Below are positions 1-9,660 of a DNA stretch of 64,000 nt, piece by piece. The DNA is from Megascapheus bottae (Eukaryota > Chordata > Mammalia > Rodentia > Geomyidae). The position numbers were made by a program, and so were the translations under genes. Numbering within the stretch: position 1 is the first letter of the stretch; every line of letters begins with the position of its first letter. The stretch spans positions 21,089,927-21,153,926 of the forward strand of contig JANJXV010000024.1 of the NCBI GenBank assembly GCA_024803745.1. Direction: 5' to 3'. Under the pieces are notes generated by a model. The model worked only from the letters and a program-made list of their open reading frames with translations. It was not told where the DNA came from and did no database searches.

Positions 1-39
1 CCCATCCTCTCAAGCTCACTTTCATCACAGTCACACATT

Positions 40-225
40 CACTTATTGACTCATCGTACAAACCCCATGAGTAGTTTCTACTACCACTAACATCCTATCT
101 TATTGATGAGAAAATTCAAGCAGAGAGAAGTTATATAACTCATTCAAAGTCACACATCTGGTAAGGAACAGAGGAAGGGTTTAAGTGAGCAGTGTAACTG
201 CAGAACCAGAGCTGTTTCACTACTG
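40..225 (+). repeat. MIR fragment
   Basis: Diverged mammalian-wide tRNA-derived SINE. The core is visible as a degenerate 'gatgagaaaattcaagcagagag' type block, followed by a 'caaagtcacacatctggtaag' type block, the MIR arrangement of 'gatgaggaaactgag' and 'aaggtcacacagctagtaag'. Too diverged to place exact ends. Confidence 0.65.
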
Positions 226-1468
226 TCTGCCTTCTTGTACATAACTGGGCTGGGACCAGAAGGAAGTGAATGGCTAAAGGAGAGAAAACATAGAGTAGGA
301 GAACCACTTAGTTCTGGAGCTCAAAGGAAAGACCAAAGATGGAGCATCTGACACTCCTTGGCAAACTAAGAGTTCAATGCCAGCCTTCCTTTAATCTCCT
401 TAAGGCGCCTTGACATTTAGCACAATCAGTTTCTCTCAGCAAGAGACTCCTGCTGAGCACCTGGCCATCTAGAGCTCTCCCCTTGTCCCCTCTCTAGGAA
501 ACACAGATTCAGCCTTTCCTTTTCCATTACTTTTAAAAACAATTCTTTCCAGTCCTAAATGTATCACAAAGGATAAAATAACTGCATCTAGTATCATTAT
601 CATCTTGCAGGAAGCATGAAATCCCAAAACATAATCTGCTTTCACCTCACCTTGCAACACATAGGAGGGTGTTCTCAGAATTTCAGGCTAGAAGAAAGGA
701 AAGCTTCCTTTCTGTGCCTTTGTGTTTCAGACAGTCTTGAATTCCTCTGAAGACTCAGCCTGGCTCCCATTTACCTAAGACGTAGTAGCCTAACACATCT
801 GCCTGAACCACTTTCTCCAGGTTCATTGCTGCGACTGGAGGACCTTCTGTTGGCTGAGAGAAGCCTTTATCTCCACAGGCTCACAGTCTCACTTAGGTAA
901 CTAGTGAGGATGCCATCTCTGCCAGAAACCTCCACCAAAGATAGAAACAAACAAAACCGAAAACACCTACAGAAATCAGAAAGGTGCATTCAAAAGTAGT
1001 AGGTAGAGGGGCCTGAGCAATGCTTGTGAACAGATGTGCAGGAAAAGACACAATATGTGCATGTGGTAATGGGTCAGACAGACACCAAGCAAGATGCTGC
1101 CAGACAAGCTGAGGAACATGAAAAGTTGAAGAAAGACCAGGAAATTCTCATGGTTGCTGAAAGTGTGTTGAAAAACATTGCAATCACCGTTTGTGATTAA
1201 GACCTACTAGGTGCTTGATGGAGAGTTCCCAAGTAACTACTTTAGCCTGCAAGATTACTACTTAAGTAAAAATTATTCACACATTAAGCCAGAATTATTA
1301 AATCAAATGATGGCAGTAATAACTCCAGAGTAACTGAACCAGACTTTTTATGGTCACAGGTATACTTTAATATGACTATTTGTTTCACTGTGTCATAACC
1401 CACTGTCCAAGGTTAATATACCTTCATTTCTTAATTTGTGGTAGCCTTGCTGTAAAATTATACATTCA
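226..1468. other. Unique sequence, nothing recognised
   Basis: No interspersed repeat, RNA gene or convincing exon seen. The only open frame over 60 codons lies antisense around 469-660 and has no recognisable protein features. Confidence 0.5.
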
Positions 1469-1700
1469 TGCCAGGCAATGGTATCTCACAGGTCTAATTC
1501 TAGTTACTTTGGAGGCTGAGATCTAAGGACCATGGTTCAAAGCCATCTCAGGCAAGAATATCCATAAGATTCTTCTTTTCAAATTTCCATAAAAAATCTG
1601 AAAGTGAGTTGTGACTCAAGTGGTAGAAATGCCAGCAAAAAAAGGCTCAGAGACAGCATCAGACCCCGAGTTTAAGCCCCAAGACTGGTTTACACACAAA
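1469..1700 (+). mobile_element. 7SL/B1-Geo composite SINE
   Basis: Old, diverged copy. The left 7SL-derived monomer ends in a 'ggaggctgagatct' block and a 'ggttcaaagcca' block. The right Geo monomer shows 'gactcaagtggtag' and 'gagtttaagcccc', which are the positions of the pol III A and B boxes. The A-rich tail is short. B1-Geo is a working label, not an established name. Confidence 0.75.
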
Positions 1701-2375
1701 AGTCTCCCACAAAAATCTCCATGTTCCCTTTGGTAGGGATAGGGATTCTCCCCCCACACTCAGGACCTCAGCAGACCCTGTAAGTTAGGAATATCTTGTA
1801 CTGTTCCTGTGCCCAAAGGGAGTTGTATCTGTAACATTTTATTCACCTTTATAGTTGTCTTATCTCTTGGTAATTTTTCCTTTTAGGAGAAAGGAATTTC
1901 TGCAGAGAATCTGCTTCTGGTTTTAAAATCTGAAATGTTATGTCTTGTGAGTGTTTATTTGCTAAACTTCTTTGAGACATGATTTTGTAAAGCTATAAAT
2001 CTAAATTCATTGAAGTAAGTATGAAAACAAAGAAGTATAGAAGGTCTTTCACTAGAAGGCACAGAAGAGCAAGCCCCTTTACTTCCCAGGAGGGCCCAAT
2101 CTACTGCTGGCAAGGATGCAAGGGAATCATAGGATGGTAGAGGTTGCCCAACACAATTAGGCATGGACTCCACCATTTTGGGTGTCTTTGACCTCTTCTT
2201 ATGTGTGCCCAGCCTCTGAGGTTCTAGAATCCAAGATCCATCTTCTACCAGACCTACATTTTCTGCCCTCAAAAGCTACAAGGCAGCCATGTGAATTTCT
2301 GAACTCAAGGACCTAAGGAGAAACGAGTCAAGATCTGTGAGCAGCCCTCATGAGGAAAGTTGCCAAGAAGTGATA
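1701..2375. other. Unique sequence
   Basis: No repeat or gene recognised. Antisense frames of 105 and 79 codons overlap this stretch or run into the adjacent SINE and show no family signature. Confidence 0.5.
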
Positions 2376-2388
2376 AGAATTTCTTGTT

Positions 2389-2547
2389 GTGGGGCCAGGT
2401 AGAGTGCTTGCCTAGCATGGACAAAGACCCGGGTTCAATTCCTCGTAACCACATACACAGAAAAAGCCGGATGTGGTGCTGTGGCTCAAGTGGTAGAGCT
2501 CTAGCCTTGAGAAAGCCCAAAGTGCTCAGGCCCAGGACTGGCAAAAA
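2389..2547 (+). mobile_element. IDL-Geo SINE with target-site duplication
   Basis: Dimeric SINE. The left monomer is ID-like (tRNA-Ala derived, 'tagagtgcttgcctagcatg' then a B box near 'gggttcaattcctc'). The right Geo monomer contains 'gtggctcaagtggtagag' and ends 'ccaggactggcaaaa'. Its first ~15 bases and part of the Geo half are missing. A near-perfect duplication flanks the SINE plus its tail: 'agaatttcttgttg' at 2376-2389 and 'agaatttctgttg' at 2639-2651. Confidence 0.9.
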
Positions 2548-2638
2548 AGAGAAAAGAAAGAAAGAAAGAAAGAAAGGAAGAAAGAAAGAAAGGAAGGAAG
2601 GAAGGAAGAAAGAAAGAAAGGAAGGAAGAAAGAAAAAG
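2548..2638. repeat. (GAAA)n/(GGAA)n expansion of a SINE tail
   Basis: Purine-only tract directly following the IDL-Geo 3' end and lying inside its target-site duplications, so it grew from the A-rich tail. The Lys/Arg/Glu-rich frame here on + and the Ser/Phe/Leu-rich frame on - are artefacts of the tract. Confidence 0.9.
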
Positions 2639-2651
2639 AGAATTTCTGTTG

Positions 2652-4354
2652 GTAGAAGGAATTATTCCTTTGTGTTCTCTCACTCTTTTACTTCTTCTGA
2701 CTTTTTGTTGTAAATTTTTTATTTTCAAAAAGATTTCAAAAGTGGGACTGAGCATTCTTAGTGGAAATGAAAGACCTTTATTTGATCTGCTTTGTTTCTT
2801 AAGTGGGACATAATCTGCTCCTTGCTTGTTTGATTGCCATCTGTGAGTGGAATCGTAGGCTGGTCTTTTGGAGGCAGGTGATGCTGATGAGGCTGGCAGG
2901 ATTGGGGTAGCTCAGTCACTGAGATGACTACCACTGCCCGTCGTTCCTACCTGCAGGCCCAGGGAAAGGCCCCTCAGCTCCCTTTGGTTTTTCTCAAGCT
3001 TGTTGACTGCAAGTCAAAATCAAAAAGAGTGAAGTTTGAGTCATGTGGGGATCTTCTGTATGCATTGTCCTTCAATTCCAGACTCTGGGCAAAGGTGATC
3101 TAATTTTAACAGTGGCCAACAAATCACGGTGTAGATTTACAAAAAAAAAAGGATATTACTGGGGATTTAGCTGTGAAATAAATAGACATTCTTAGCTCAA
3201 ATGCATTCCACTGGAAATAAAAGATCATAAGCACTTAAAGTCTAATTAAGGAATCACAGGGTTCTAGAAAGATAAATCAAGTTATTTTATTTCAAACGGA
3301 TCAGAAAAATCTGCTCGGATCAGGTGAGGAAGAATCCAAATGACTGTGGGGGAAACGCAAAAGGGTATTTGAGAGGAGAGCTTTTCCGGTAGAGCGAGAA
3401 CAAGTAAGTGCAGGACCCTAAAGCAGGAGGAACATGAATTATGAAGTAACTGTAGCTGGTGTGTCTGTGACTGGTGTGGCGGAAGGGGAGTGGTGGCAGC
3501 AGGTTTAATGATATAGCCAGGGTCCAGTTCGTATACCATAGCAAAGTCATCCTCTGGATGTTTCCCACTGTGAAGGGAAAGCACTGGAGTGTTTTCTGTG
3601 GAGGTAACCTCATAAGAACGCTCCCTGAAAGTATCACCTTGGCCACTTGGAGGAGACTTTTCTGAAGGGAGGAGGACAGCAGAAAGAGCACCTATTGAAA
3701 GAGTACACTTAGGAAAGGGTGAGCGTTTGGAGCAGGTACTAGTGAAAGTGCTAATGAGCGAGTTGGATTTGGGAAATACTTTGAAGGTAGGGCTGACAGC
3801 ACTGGACTTTGGGAAAGAGGTGTTTGTTTCTGAGAGGTGCAGCACAATGGGAGTCCTTTTCAACATCCAAATCTGGGTGTTGAGTGTGTGTGAATTTGGG
3901 GTTCAAGGATGAATCAGTGGGAAATGGCAGTGATCTCTGAGAAAAGGGTGACATAGACAAGCACTTTATGGACTTAGCATCCTAGAAGTGTGAATAATCC
4001 CAAACTAAGGTAAGTTAAGAAGGTATTTCAAGATCTTTCTAGTTGGTTGTTCTAAACCAAGCAAAAGCCTACATAAGATGAAAATCTAGGGCTAGGGAAA
4101 CCAACTCTTGGTAATGTTTCCCCAAAGATTGACAAGTTGTCTCATACTTTTTTCCTCTGCCTCCAGCTTCAGTCCATACCATTCCAAAATGGTAACCAAA
4201 AATCCATAAGTTCTGTTTCTGAAGTTAAGTTCAAGTTATATTAGGTATGGCATATGTCTTTTGGAATATGTTAGAGTTCAACAGCTTAGTTCTTTATAAC
4301 AATTGAGTGATGGGTGAAGCCTTCAAATCCAGTTCCTAGATCACAGAGTGCTTT
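2652..4354. other. Mostly unique sequence
   Basis: No repeat family recognised apart from a short A-tract near 3140. Contains the antisense 194-codon open frame listed separately. Confidence 0.5.
3282..3866 (-). other. Unexplained 194-codon open frame
   Basis: The longest open frame in unique DNA of the window. The conceptual product is rich in Ser, Pro, Thr and Leu. The middle, about residues 70-125, reads like ordinary protein (mixed charge, no low complexity), while the C-terminal part is Leu-rich. I recognise no domain. A 'gaaataaaataa' motif lies at the stop end but no poly(A) tail follows, so a simple processed pseudogene is not supported. It could be a chance frame, a pseudogene fragment or a terminal exon. 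No splice structure was established. Confidence 0.2.
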
Positions 4355-4372
4355 CTAGCTGTTCATATTCTT

Positions 4373-4571
4373 TTTTTTTTTTTTTTGCCAGTCCTGGGCT
4401 TGAGCTCAGGGCCTGAGCACTGTGCTTGGAATTTTCTCAATGCTGGAACTCTACCACTTGAGCCTCAGCACCACTTCCGGCTTTTTTCTATGTATATGGT
4501 ACCAAGGAATCGAACCCGGGTCTTTGCGCATGCCAGGCAAGCACTCTACCACTAGGCCAAACTCCCAGCCC
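4373..4571 (-). mobile_element. IDL-Geo SINE, full length, with TSD
   Basis: Complete inverted copy: poly(T), Geo monomer ('gccagtcctgggcttgagct' onward), then ID-like monomer ending 'aaactcccagcccc'. Flanked by a perfect 18-bp duplication, ctagctgttcatattctt, at 4355-4372 and 4572-4589, so the ends are well fixed. Confidence 0.95.
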
Positions 4572-4789
4572 CTAGCTGTTCATATTCTTATAACAAATGC
4601 CCTTCCTCAGTTTCCCTGTTCATTCTCAGCTCCAGATATGTGTGCTATAGGAACAGTGTATCCAGAAAACAAGGAGGGGAGGGGAAGGAAACCTGGCATA
4701 AGAACAGTAGAATACTGGCTTCTAGAATTTCTTATTCTATTCAAGGTATGGGCAGCCTGCTGGTGGTTACATCTTCCCCATACTTTATT

Positions 4790-5020
4790 TTGTGCCAATA
4801 CTGGAACTTGAACTCAGGGCCTGGAAACTGCTCATTAGCTTTTTTACTTAAGGCTGGCGAGATACAATTTGAGCCATAGTTCTACGTCCATCTTTATGCT
4901 AGTCAATTGAAGATAATAACCTCAAGGACTTTACTGCCCAAGATAGCTTTGAACCTCAATCCTCAGATCCTAGCCTTTGAGAAGCTAGGATATTGAGCAT
5001 GAGCCTTTGGCACCTAAGTC
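4790..5020 (-). mobile_element. 7SL/B1-Geo composite SINE, diverged
   Basis: Inverted copy with 'cttgaactcagggcctg' from the Geo end, then 'ttgaacctcaatcctcagatc' and a degraded 'gctaggat...gagcatgagcc' 7SL end. Several internal deletions make it an older copy. Confidence 0.7.
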
Positions 5021-5200
5021 CAAAATTTTAATTTCAAATTCATTGTGTCTTTGAGTCTAAAAATTGTCATTTATAGGCAACATTTTGTTAGCTGTATCAC
5101 TTTCTTTTAAATTTAATTTGGCTATCTCTACCATTTTATTGGAATGTTTTATTCATTCACATGAGGCATTGATATAGTTGGATTTGTTTTGTCATTTTGA

Positions 5201-5394
5201 TTTTTTTTTTTGCCAGTTCTGGGCTTGAGCTCAGGGACTGAGCACTGTCCTTGGGCTTTCCTCAAGGCTAGTGTTCTACCCTGAGCCACCGCACCATTTC
5301 TGGCTTTTTCTATGTATGTGGTACTGAGGAATTGAACCCGGCACTTCGTACATGCTAGGCAGGCCTCTACCACTAGGCCAAACTCCCAGCCCCA
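5201..5394 (-). mobile_element. IDL-Geo SINE, full length, with TSD
   Basis: Poly(T), Geo and ID-like halves all present. The duplication tcattttga plus adjoining T-run is found at 5192-5200 and 5395-5403. Confidence 0.9.
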
Positions 5395-6069
5395 TCATTT
5401 TGATTTTTTTTCTATATGTCTTCTGTCATTTTTACTTTTATTTTTGGTTCCTCCTTTATGGCTTATTTTTTTCAATGTACTATTTGTTTTTTTCTTTTAA
5501 CTTTCTTGTGTTTTACTGTGTGATTTTTCTTAGCATTTTTCTCTAAAGAGTATGTTAGGATCTTGCATTTGTCATAATCTTAATATTAACTTAATTCTGG
5601 TAAAGTAGATACTACCCTAACACCATTTCTTCATATTTCATCTTCATATTTCGTAAACTATCAGATCTTCTGCTGTTTCTTAAAATGTCTTAGGCCTGTT
5701 AAATATAAGAAATGAAGAAAAAGGTTGAAACAACATTTCTAATTATGTATGTATTTACCTTTCTCTGTTCTTTTTTTCCCATGTGGATTCAAGTTATATT
5801 CAATATTCTTTTTTTTTCAGTCTGGGTACTTGTTTTTTGTTTTATTAGCATACATTGGTTACACAGGCAGGGTTTCATTTTTGTGTTTCTGTATATGCAA
5901 ACAATATATCCCTATCAACCTCTGCACATCTGTCATTGTCCCCCATCCCTTTCTCCCTCTTTAAAACAATTTCATTGTCTATTTTCATACTTATAAAGGA
6001 AATACATGAAGAATTTATCTTATTTTTTTTGGAAAGCAGGCCTGATACAGTGAAATCTCTCAGTCTTCA

Positions 6070-6070
<1 letters not shown>
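5395..6070. other. T-rich stretch, possible old L1 remnants
   Basis: Long T-rich strand giving hydrophobic open frames on + (Phe/Leu-rich) that are compositional artefacts. The part near 5815-5965 resembles the 3' tail region of L1 in antisense, but too weakly to call. Confidence 0.3.

Positions 6071-6117
<47 letters not shown>
6071..6117. repeat. (TTA)n microsatellite
   Basis: About 16 uninterrupted TTA/ATT units; produces a run of Leu codons in one frame. Confidence 0.95.
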
Positions 6118-6184
6118 TGTCCTCATTATTTAAAGGTACTTTTGCTAGATCCAGATTTCTTCCCTAATACAGCCCTTTCTTTTA

Positions 6185-6615
6185 GCATTCTCACTGTGTC
6201 ATCACCACTGCTTTCTGGCTTCCATCGTTTCAGATAAGAAGTCAGCTGGTAATTAGATTATTTGTTTCCTTGTTTGTGATGAGCCATTTTTTCTCTCGGT
6301 GATTTCATGATTTTCTCTTTATCTTTGACATTCAAGACTGACTATAATGGGTGCAAGTTTGGATATTCTTTGGTTATCCTGCTTAGAATTCATTGAACTT
6401 CTTGAATGTGGTCTTTAATGATTTTCATTAATTTTAGGGAGCCTTTTGTCTCTCAGTTTTTCAGATGTTTATTCCATTTCTTTCACTCTCTTTTTGTCTT
6501 CTGGGACTCCAATTACATGCATGCTTGGTAGCATCCCACTTGTGTGAGGCTTGCTTCATTTATATTTGTTTTTGATTTTTCAACCATATAATTTCTATTA
6601 TCCCAGTCTCCAAAT
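6185..6615. mobile_element. Old L1M-type fragment
   Basis: Resembles a segment common in ancient mammalian L1s: 'gctttctggcttcc', 'attttctctttatctttg', 'tatcctgcttagaatt', 'cattgaacttcttgaatgtg' and 'gactccaattacatgcatg' occur in the expected order. Subfamily and orientation not assigned. Confidence 0.5.
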
Positions 6616-6673
6616 TTTCTTATGCTTCTCTCTCACTGCCCTTTCCTCGCTTCCCTTCCTCCTTTTTCTTTTC

Positions 6674-6735
6674 TAGTACTGGGAATTGAAATCAGACATT
6701 ATGCTTGCCAGAGAAGCACTCTCTCTCTCTCCCTT
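6674..6735 (-). mobile_element. ID-like tRNA SINE fragment
   Basis: 'agtactgggaattgaaatc' followed by 'atgcttgccagagaagcact' is the antisense of an ID-type monomer, degraded. Confidence 0.45.
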
Positions 6736-6744
6736 AAGCTTAGT

Positions 6745-6960
6745 ACTTTTATTTATTTTTATTTTTTATTTTTTTAAGTCACAAAGCACCAAGTAAATTT
6801 AATACAAAAACAGATGTATAAATTAAAACAGAAAGATTTTATCCAAGATAATGAGGAAGTCTTATAATGGTCCTGCTTAGTTTTTTCATTAAAGAATTTA
6901 TTAACATTGATTTTTACATCATATTTCAAATGACATGTTTAACAAACAAGTATTCAATAA
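6745..6960 (-). other. Possible retroposed transcript 3' end
   Basis: On the minus strand this reads as a transcript terminus: an ATTAAA-type signal, then 'cttggtgctttgtgactt', then a long A-rich run (6745-6778 on +). An upstream AATAAA followed by 'ttctttaatgaaaaaa' lies in the same strand at 6881-6900 and could be an alternative end. No flanking duplication was identified, so retroposition is inferred from the tail only. Confidence 0.35.
6881..6948 (-). repeat. 68-bp inverted repeat, left arm
   Basis: Reverse complement of 7617-7684 at 65 of 68 positions; the three differences are all transitions. The similarity stops abruptly at both ends. On the minus strand the arm ends in a polyadenylation-like AATAAA and an A-run. 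Confidence 0.9.
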
Positions 6961-7391
6961 GTGAATCTCTATATATAATCACTGGCACTTAGATTTTAGA
7001 ACATAATCAAAATTAGGTTGAGGGTTTGTATGTCATAGATACATAATAATCTATGTAATAAAACATTATGTCTATAGAGTCATAAGTTTTTATGTCTATG
7101 TAGTTGTGTTTATATTTCCAATACCATGTCCATAGCATTGGGTATGCAATTTTTGAGTCCTTGCTCTTGTACTGTTTGGATCTAATAGCCACAATTACTT
7201 TTATTTTTATTTTGGTTTAACATTATAGTCTTACAAACTATGTTCAGTTATCTTACAATGTAAGATATTTTGTTTTTGCATTCCAGGTAGCAGTTATATT
7301 TGTGCAGTGTTTCCAGTTGACCTTAGGCTACTTTTGACATTGACCTTTCTCATTTATTTGCCACCAGGATTAACCAAGTTTCAGGTGATTG

Positions 7392-7395
<4 letters not shown>

Positions 7396-7442
<47 letters not shown>
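7396..7442. repeat. (GT)n microsatellite
   Basis: Uninterrupted GT repeat of about 23 units; lies between the two arms of the inverted repeat. Confidence 0.95.
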
Positions 7443-7443
<1 letters not shown>

Positions 7444-7618
7444 ACTAAACTTTCAGTGAAATCAGCCACTTCTGTTAGCAAAGCTTGTGATTTTCACATA
7501 TTTTGCCACTTTAATAGAAATACTACCTCTTTGGAATTAGAGGTAGGACCTGGAAATTCCTAAGCTAGTTTCTGTCTTCCCTGACATTCTAAAATAAATG
7601 TGTTTCAAAAATGCAGTG

Positions 7619-7688
7619 TTTGTTAAATATGTCATTTGAAATACGATGTAAAAATCAATGTTAATAAATTCTTTAATAAAAAAATGGA
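7619..7688 (+). mobile_element. 70-bp retroposed RNA end (right inverted-repeat arm)
   Basis: Short segment ending 'ttctttaataaaaaaa', flanked by a perfect 12-bp direct repeat aaaaatgcagtg at 7607-7618 and 7689-7700. A-rich 3' end plus target-site duplication indicates L1-type target-primed insertion of a very short RNA. Its body matches the minus strand of 6881-6948, so it is either a copy of a transcript from that locus or both derive from one parental 3' UTR. Confidence 0.7.
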
Positions 7689-7700
7689 AAAAATGCAGTG

Positions 7701-8109
7701 AGTCTTTGCCTAAGTATGAGAACTTTTCTTTTTTTTTATGAGAACTTTTCTTAATCCCCTTTCTCCTAATATATGCTTCATCCCTTCCTCATTCTTAGGA
7801 AATAGAAAACAACATCTTCTGATTTAGGCACCATAGGAAACCTGAGATCTACCTGGAGCATGGAACAATGAGTATGGAATTTTTTTCTGAAATGACCATT
7901 TTGCTGTAATATTTGAAGCAAAGAGTTAATTAGGTGGCAGTCATTTATAAGTGATAATTTTCATGTTATACACAATTGTGCTTGAGTAGAACACAAAATT
8001 CATAAAATGCATTAGGGTTTATTATAATAAAAATAAAGACTATTTTGTAATCCTATAAATGCTAACTCTAGTTAAACATCAATTATGGAAAAGAATAACA
8101 AATTCTAAA
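7701..8109. other. Unique AT-rich sequence
   Basis: No repeat family or gene recognised. Confidence 0.5.
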
Positions 8110-8123
8110 TTCAGTTATATCCT

Positions 8124-8318
8124 TTTTTTTTTTTGCCAGTCCTGGGGCTTGTGCTCAGGGCCTGAAAACTGTCTTGGGCTTTTTCAAGGCTAGAGCTCTA
8201 CCACCTGAGCCTCAGCACCACTTCTGGCTTTTTTCTATGTATGTGGTACCAAGGAATTGAACCCAGGACTTCATGCATGCTAGGCAAGCAATCTACCACT
8301 AAGCCAAATCCTGGCCCC
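8124..8318 (-). mobile_element. IDL-Geo SINE, first of a tandem pair
   Basis: Full-length inverted copy. Flanked on the left by ttcagttatatcct (8110-8123) and on the right by ttcagttatattct (8319-8332). Confidence 0.95.
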
Positions 8319-8332
8319 TTCAGTTATATTCT

Positions 8333-8527
8333 TTTTTTTTTTGCCAGTCATGGGCTTGAGCTCAGGACCTGAGCACTGTCCTTGGACTTTCTCAAGGTTA
8401 GAGCTCTACCACTTGAGCCTCAGCACCATTTCTGGCTTTTTTCTATGTATATGGTACCAAGGAATTGAACCCGGGTCTTCGTGCATGCTAGGCAAGCACT
8501 TTACCACTAGGCCAAACTCCTGGCCCG
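8333..8527 (-). mobile_element. IDL-Geo SINE, second of a tandem pair
   Basis: Same orientation as its neighbour but clearly different in sequence (for example 'aaactcctggcccg' end and 'gtatatggtacc'). It shares the middle target duplication and has a third copy, ttcagttatattctt, at 8528-8542. Confidence 0.95.
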
Positions 8528-8542
8528 TTCAGTTATATTCTT

Positions 8543-9029
8543 TACATTAAAAATTATCTTGAATCTAGGGGTTGGGAAAGGGGGTGTACAAAAATTCACT
8601 GCATAGTGGAAGGCATCTGCTACCATGCAACCGTGAATTCTCCCTAACACCCCCCAGCCATACCTCACCCAGATATCCTCAATGAAAACGAATGCTTTTT
8701 GTTCACTACATTCTACATGGGTATTTTTGTTTCTAATAAAGATTCATATCACCCATGCAAATGTTTTTTGCCTCTGCAGTTCAGCATACACAACTATTTT
8801 TGTGTGTTTGCAACAGATCACTTTGCCATGTTGAGGACAGAAAGTCTTACTTAGCTCCAATTTCTGTTGACTTTGGGGTTTAATATTCTGCTGATTACAC
8901 ATGAAACATTTTCCCCAACAATGGCTGTATTCTAGCCATTCCCACTGAAGTCCATGGGAAGCTGAATTGAAATACAGGAATTCATAAGGAACCCAGGAAA
9001 TAGGAAAAACTTCAAATCCCCTCTCCCAC
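8543..9029. other. Unique sequence
   Basis: Includes a short 'ggggttgggaaagggggtg' G-rich patch near 8570 but no recognisable repeat. Confidence 0.5.
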
Positions 9030-9255
9030 TTTTTTGTGGGTCATGGAGCTTGAACTTGGCCTGGGTGCTGTCCCTGAATTCTTCAGCTCAAAGCTACCAC
9101 CCTACCCTGAAGCCAAGCCCCACTTCCCATTTTCTAGGGGTTAAGTGGCGATAAGTCTCAGATTCTTTTGTGCACGGGCTGGCTTTGAACCTTGATCCTC
9201 AGATCTCAGCCTCCTGAGTAGCTAGGATTACAGGCCAGAGCCACCATGCCCAGCT
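9030..9255 (-). mobile_element. 7SL/B1-Geo composite SINE
   Basis: Inverted copy ending in a well preserved 7SL block, 'cagcctcctgagtagctag' followed by 'gattacaggccagagccacc'. Geo half recognisable by 'gagcttgaacttggcctggg'. Confidence 0.85.
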
Positions 9256-9440
9256 CAAATCATTTTTGAAGTTAATAAATATTTCTACTTAGGTAGAAAA
9301 AATATTTCTTAAGACCATGTAATATGATATATTTTGGTTAAGTTTGAATTTCTAAATTGCCTGCTTTAAAGTATTGAAGTATTAAAGTATTGGATGTACA
9401 AATTCACTTGAGACAAAAATTGTCATTTTTCAAGATGATT

Positions 9441-9572
9441 TGGGGGGGAGGGAAATGGGGACAAAAACATGAGAAGGGGTATCAATAGTTGAGAAGTAAT
9501 GTACCCACTATTTGATGAATGTAACTATAACCCCTCTCTACATTACCCTGACAATAAAATAAAATAATCTTT
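9441..9572 (+). mobile_element. L1 3' terminus, truncated at its G-rich tract
   Basis: Starts in 'tgggggggagggaaatgggg' and contains 'gagaaggggtatcaatag', 'aatgtacccactatttga' and a terminal 'aataaaataaaataat'. These are the order and content of the lineage's L1 3' UTR end, as in the longer copy at 24 kb. Confidence 0.75.
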
Positions 9573-9660
9573 AAGTACTTGTACAGGGGTGTTTCAGCTC
9601 AACAGTTTATGAGTATGATGCATCTTGATCAATGCCAGGCACATTCTTGTAATTAAAAAG
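9573..9660 (-). mobile_element. L1-like 3' tail fragment
   Basis: 'aagtacttgtacaggggtg' then 'ctcaacagtttatgagta' then 'tcttgatcaatgcc' matches, in the same order and orientation, the tail at 24841-24960. It abuts the preceding L1 end tail to tail. Confidence 0.55.

Noticed and set aside
2501..2755. Phe/Ser-rich and Lys/Glu-rich open frames
   Set aside because: Generated by the (GAAA)n tract of a SINE tail.
6071..6133. Leu-run frame
   Set aside because: (TTA)n repeat.
6881..7684. 804-bp unit with terminal inverted repeats considered as a DNA transposon
   Set aside because: The right arm has its own 12-bp duplication and A-rich end, no duplication encloses the whole unit, and the interior shows no transposase remnant.
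8105..8542. Short spaced repeats considered as a CRISPR-like or satellite array
   Set aside because: They are target-site duplications around two SINEs; the host is mammalian.
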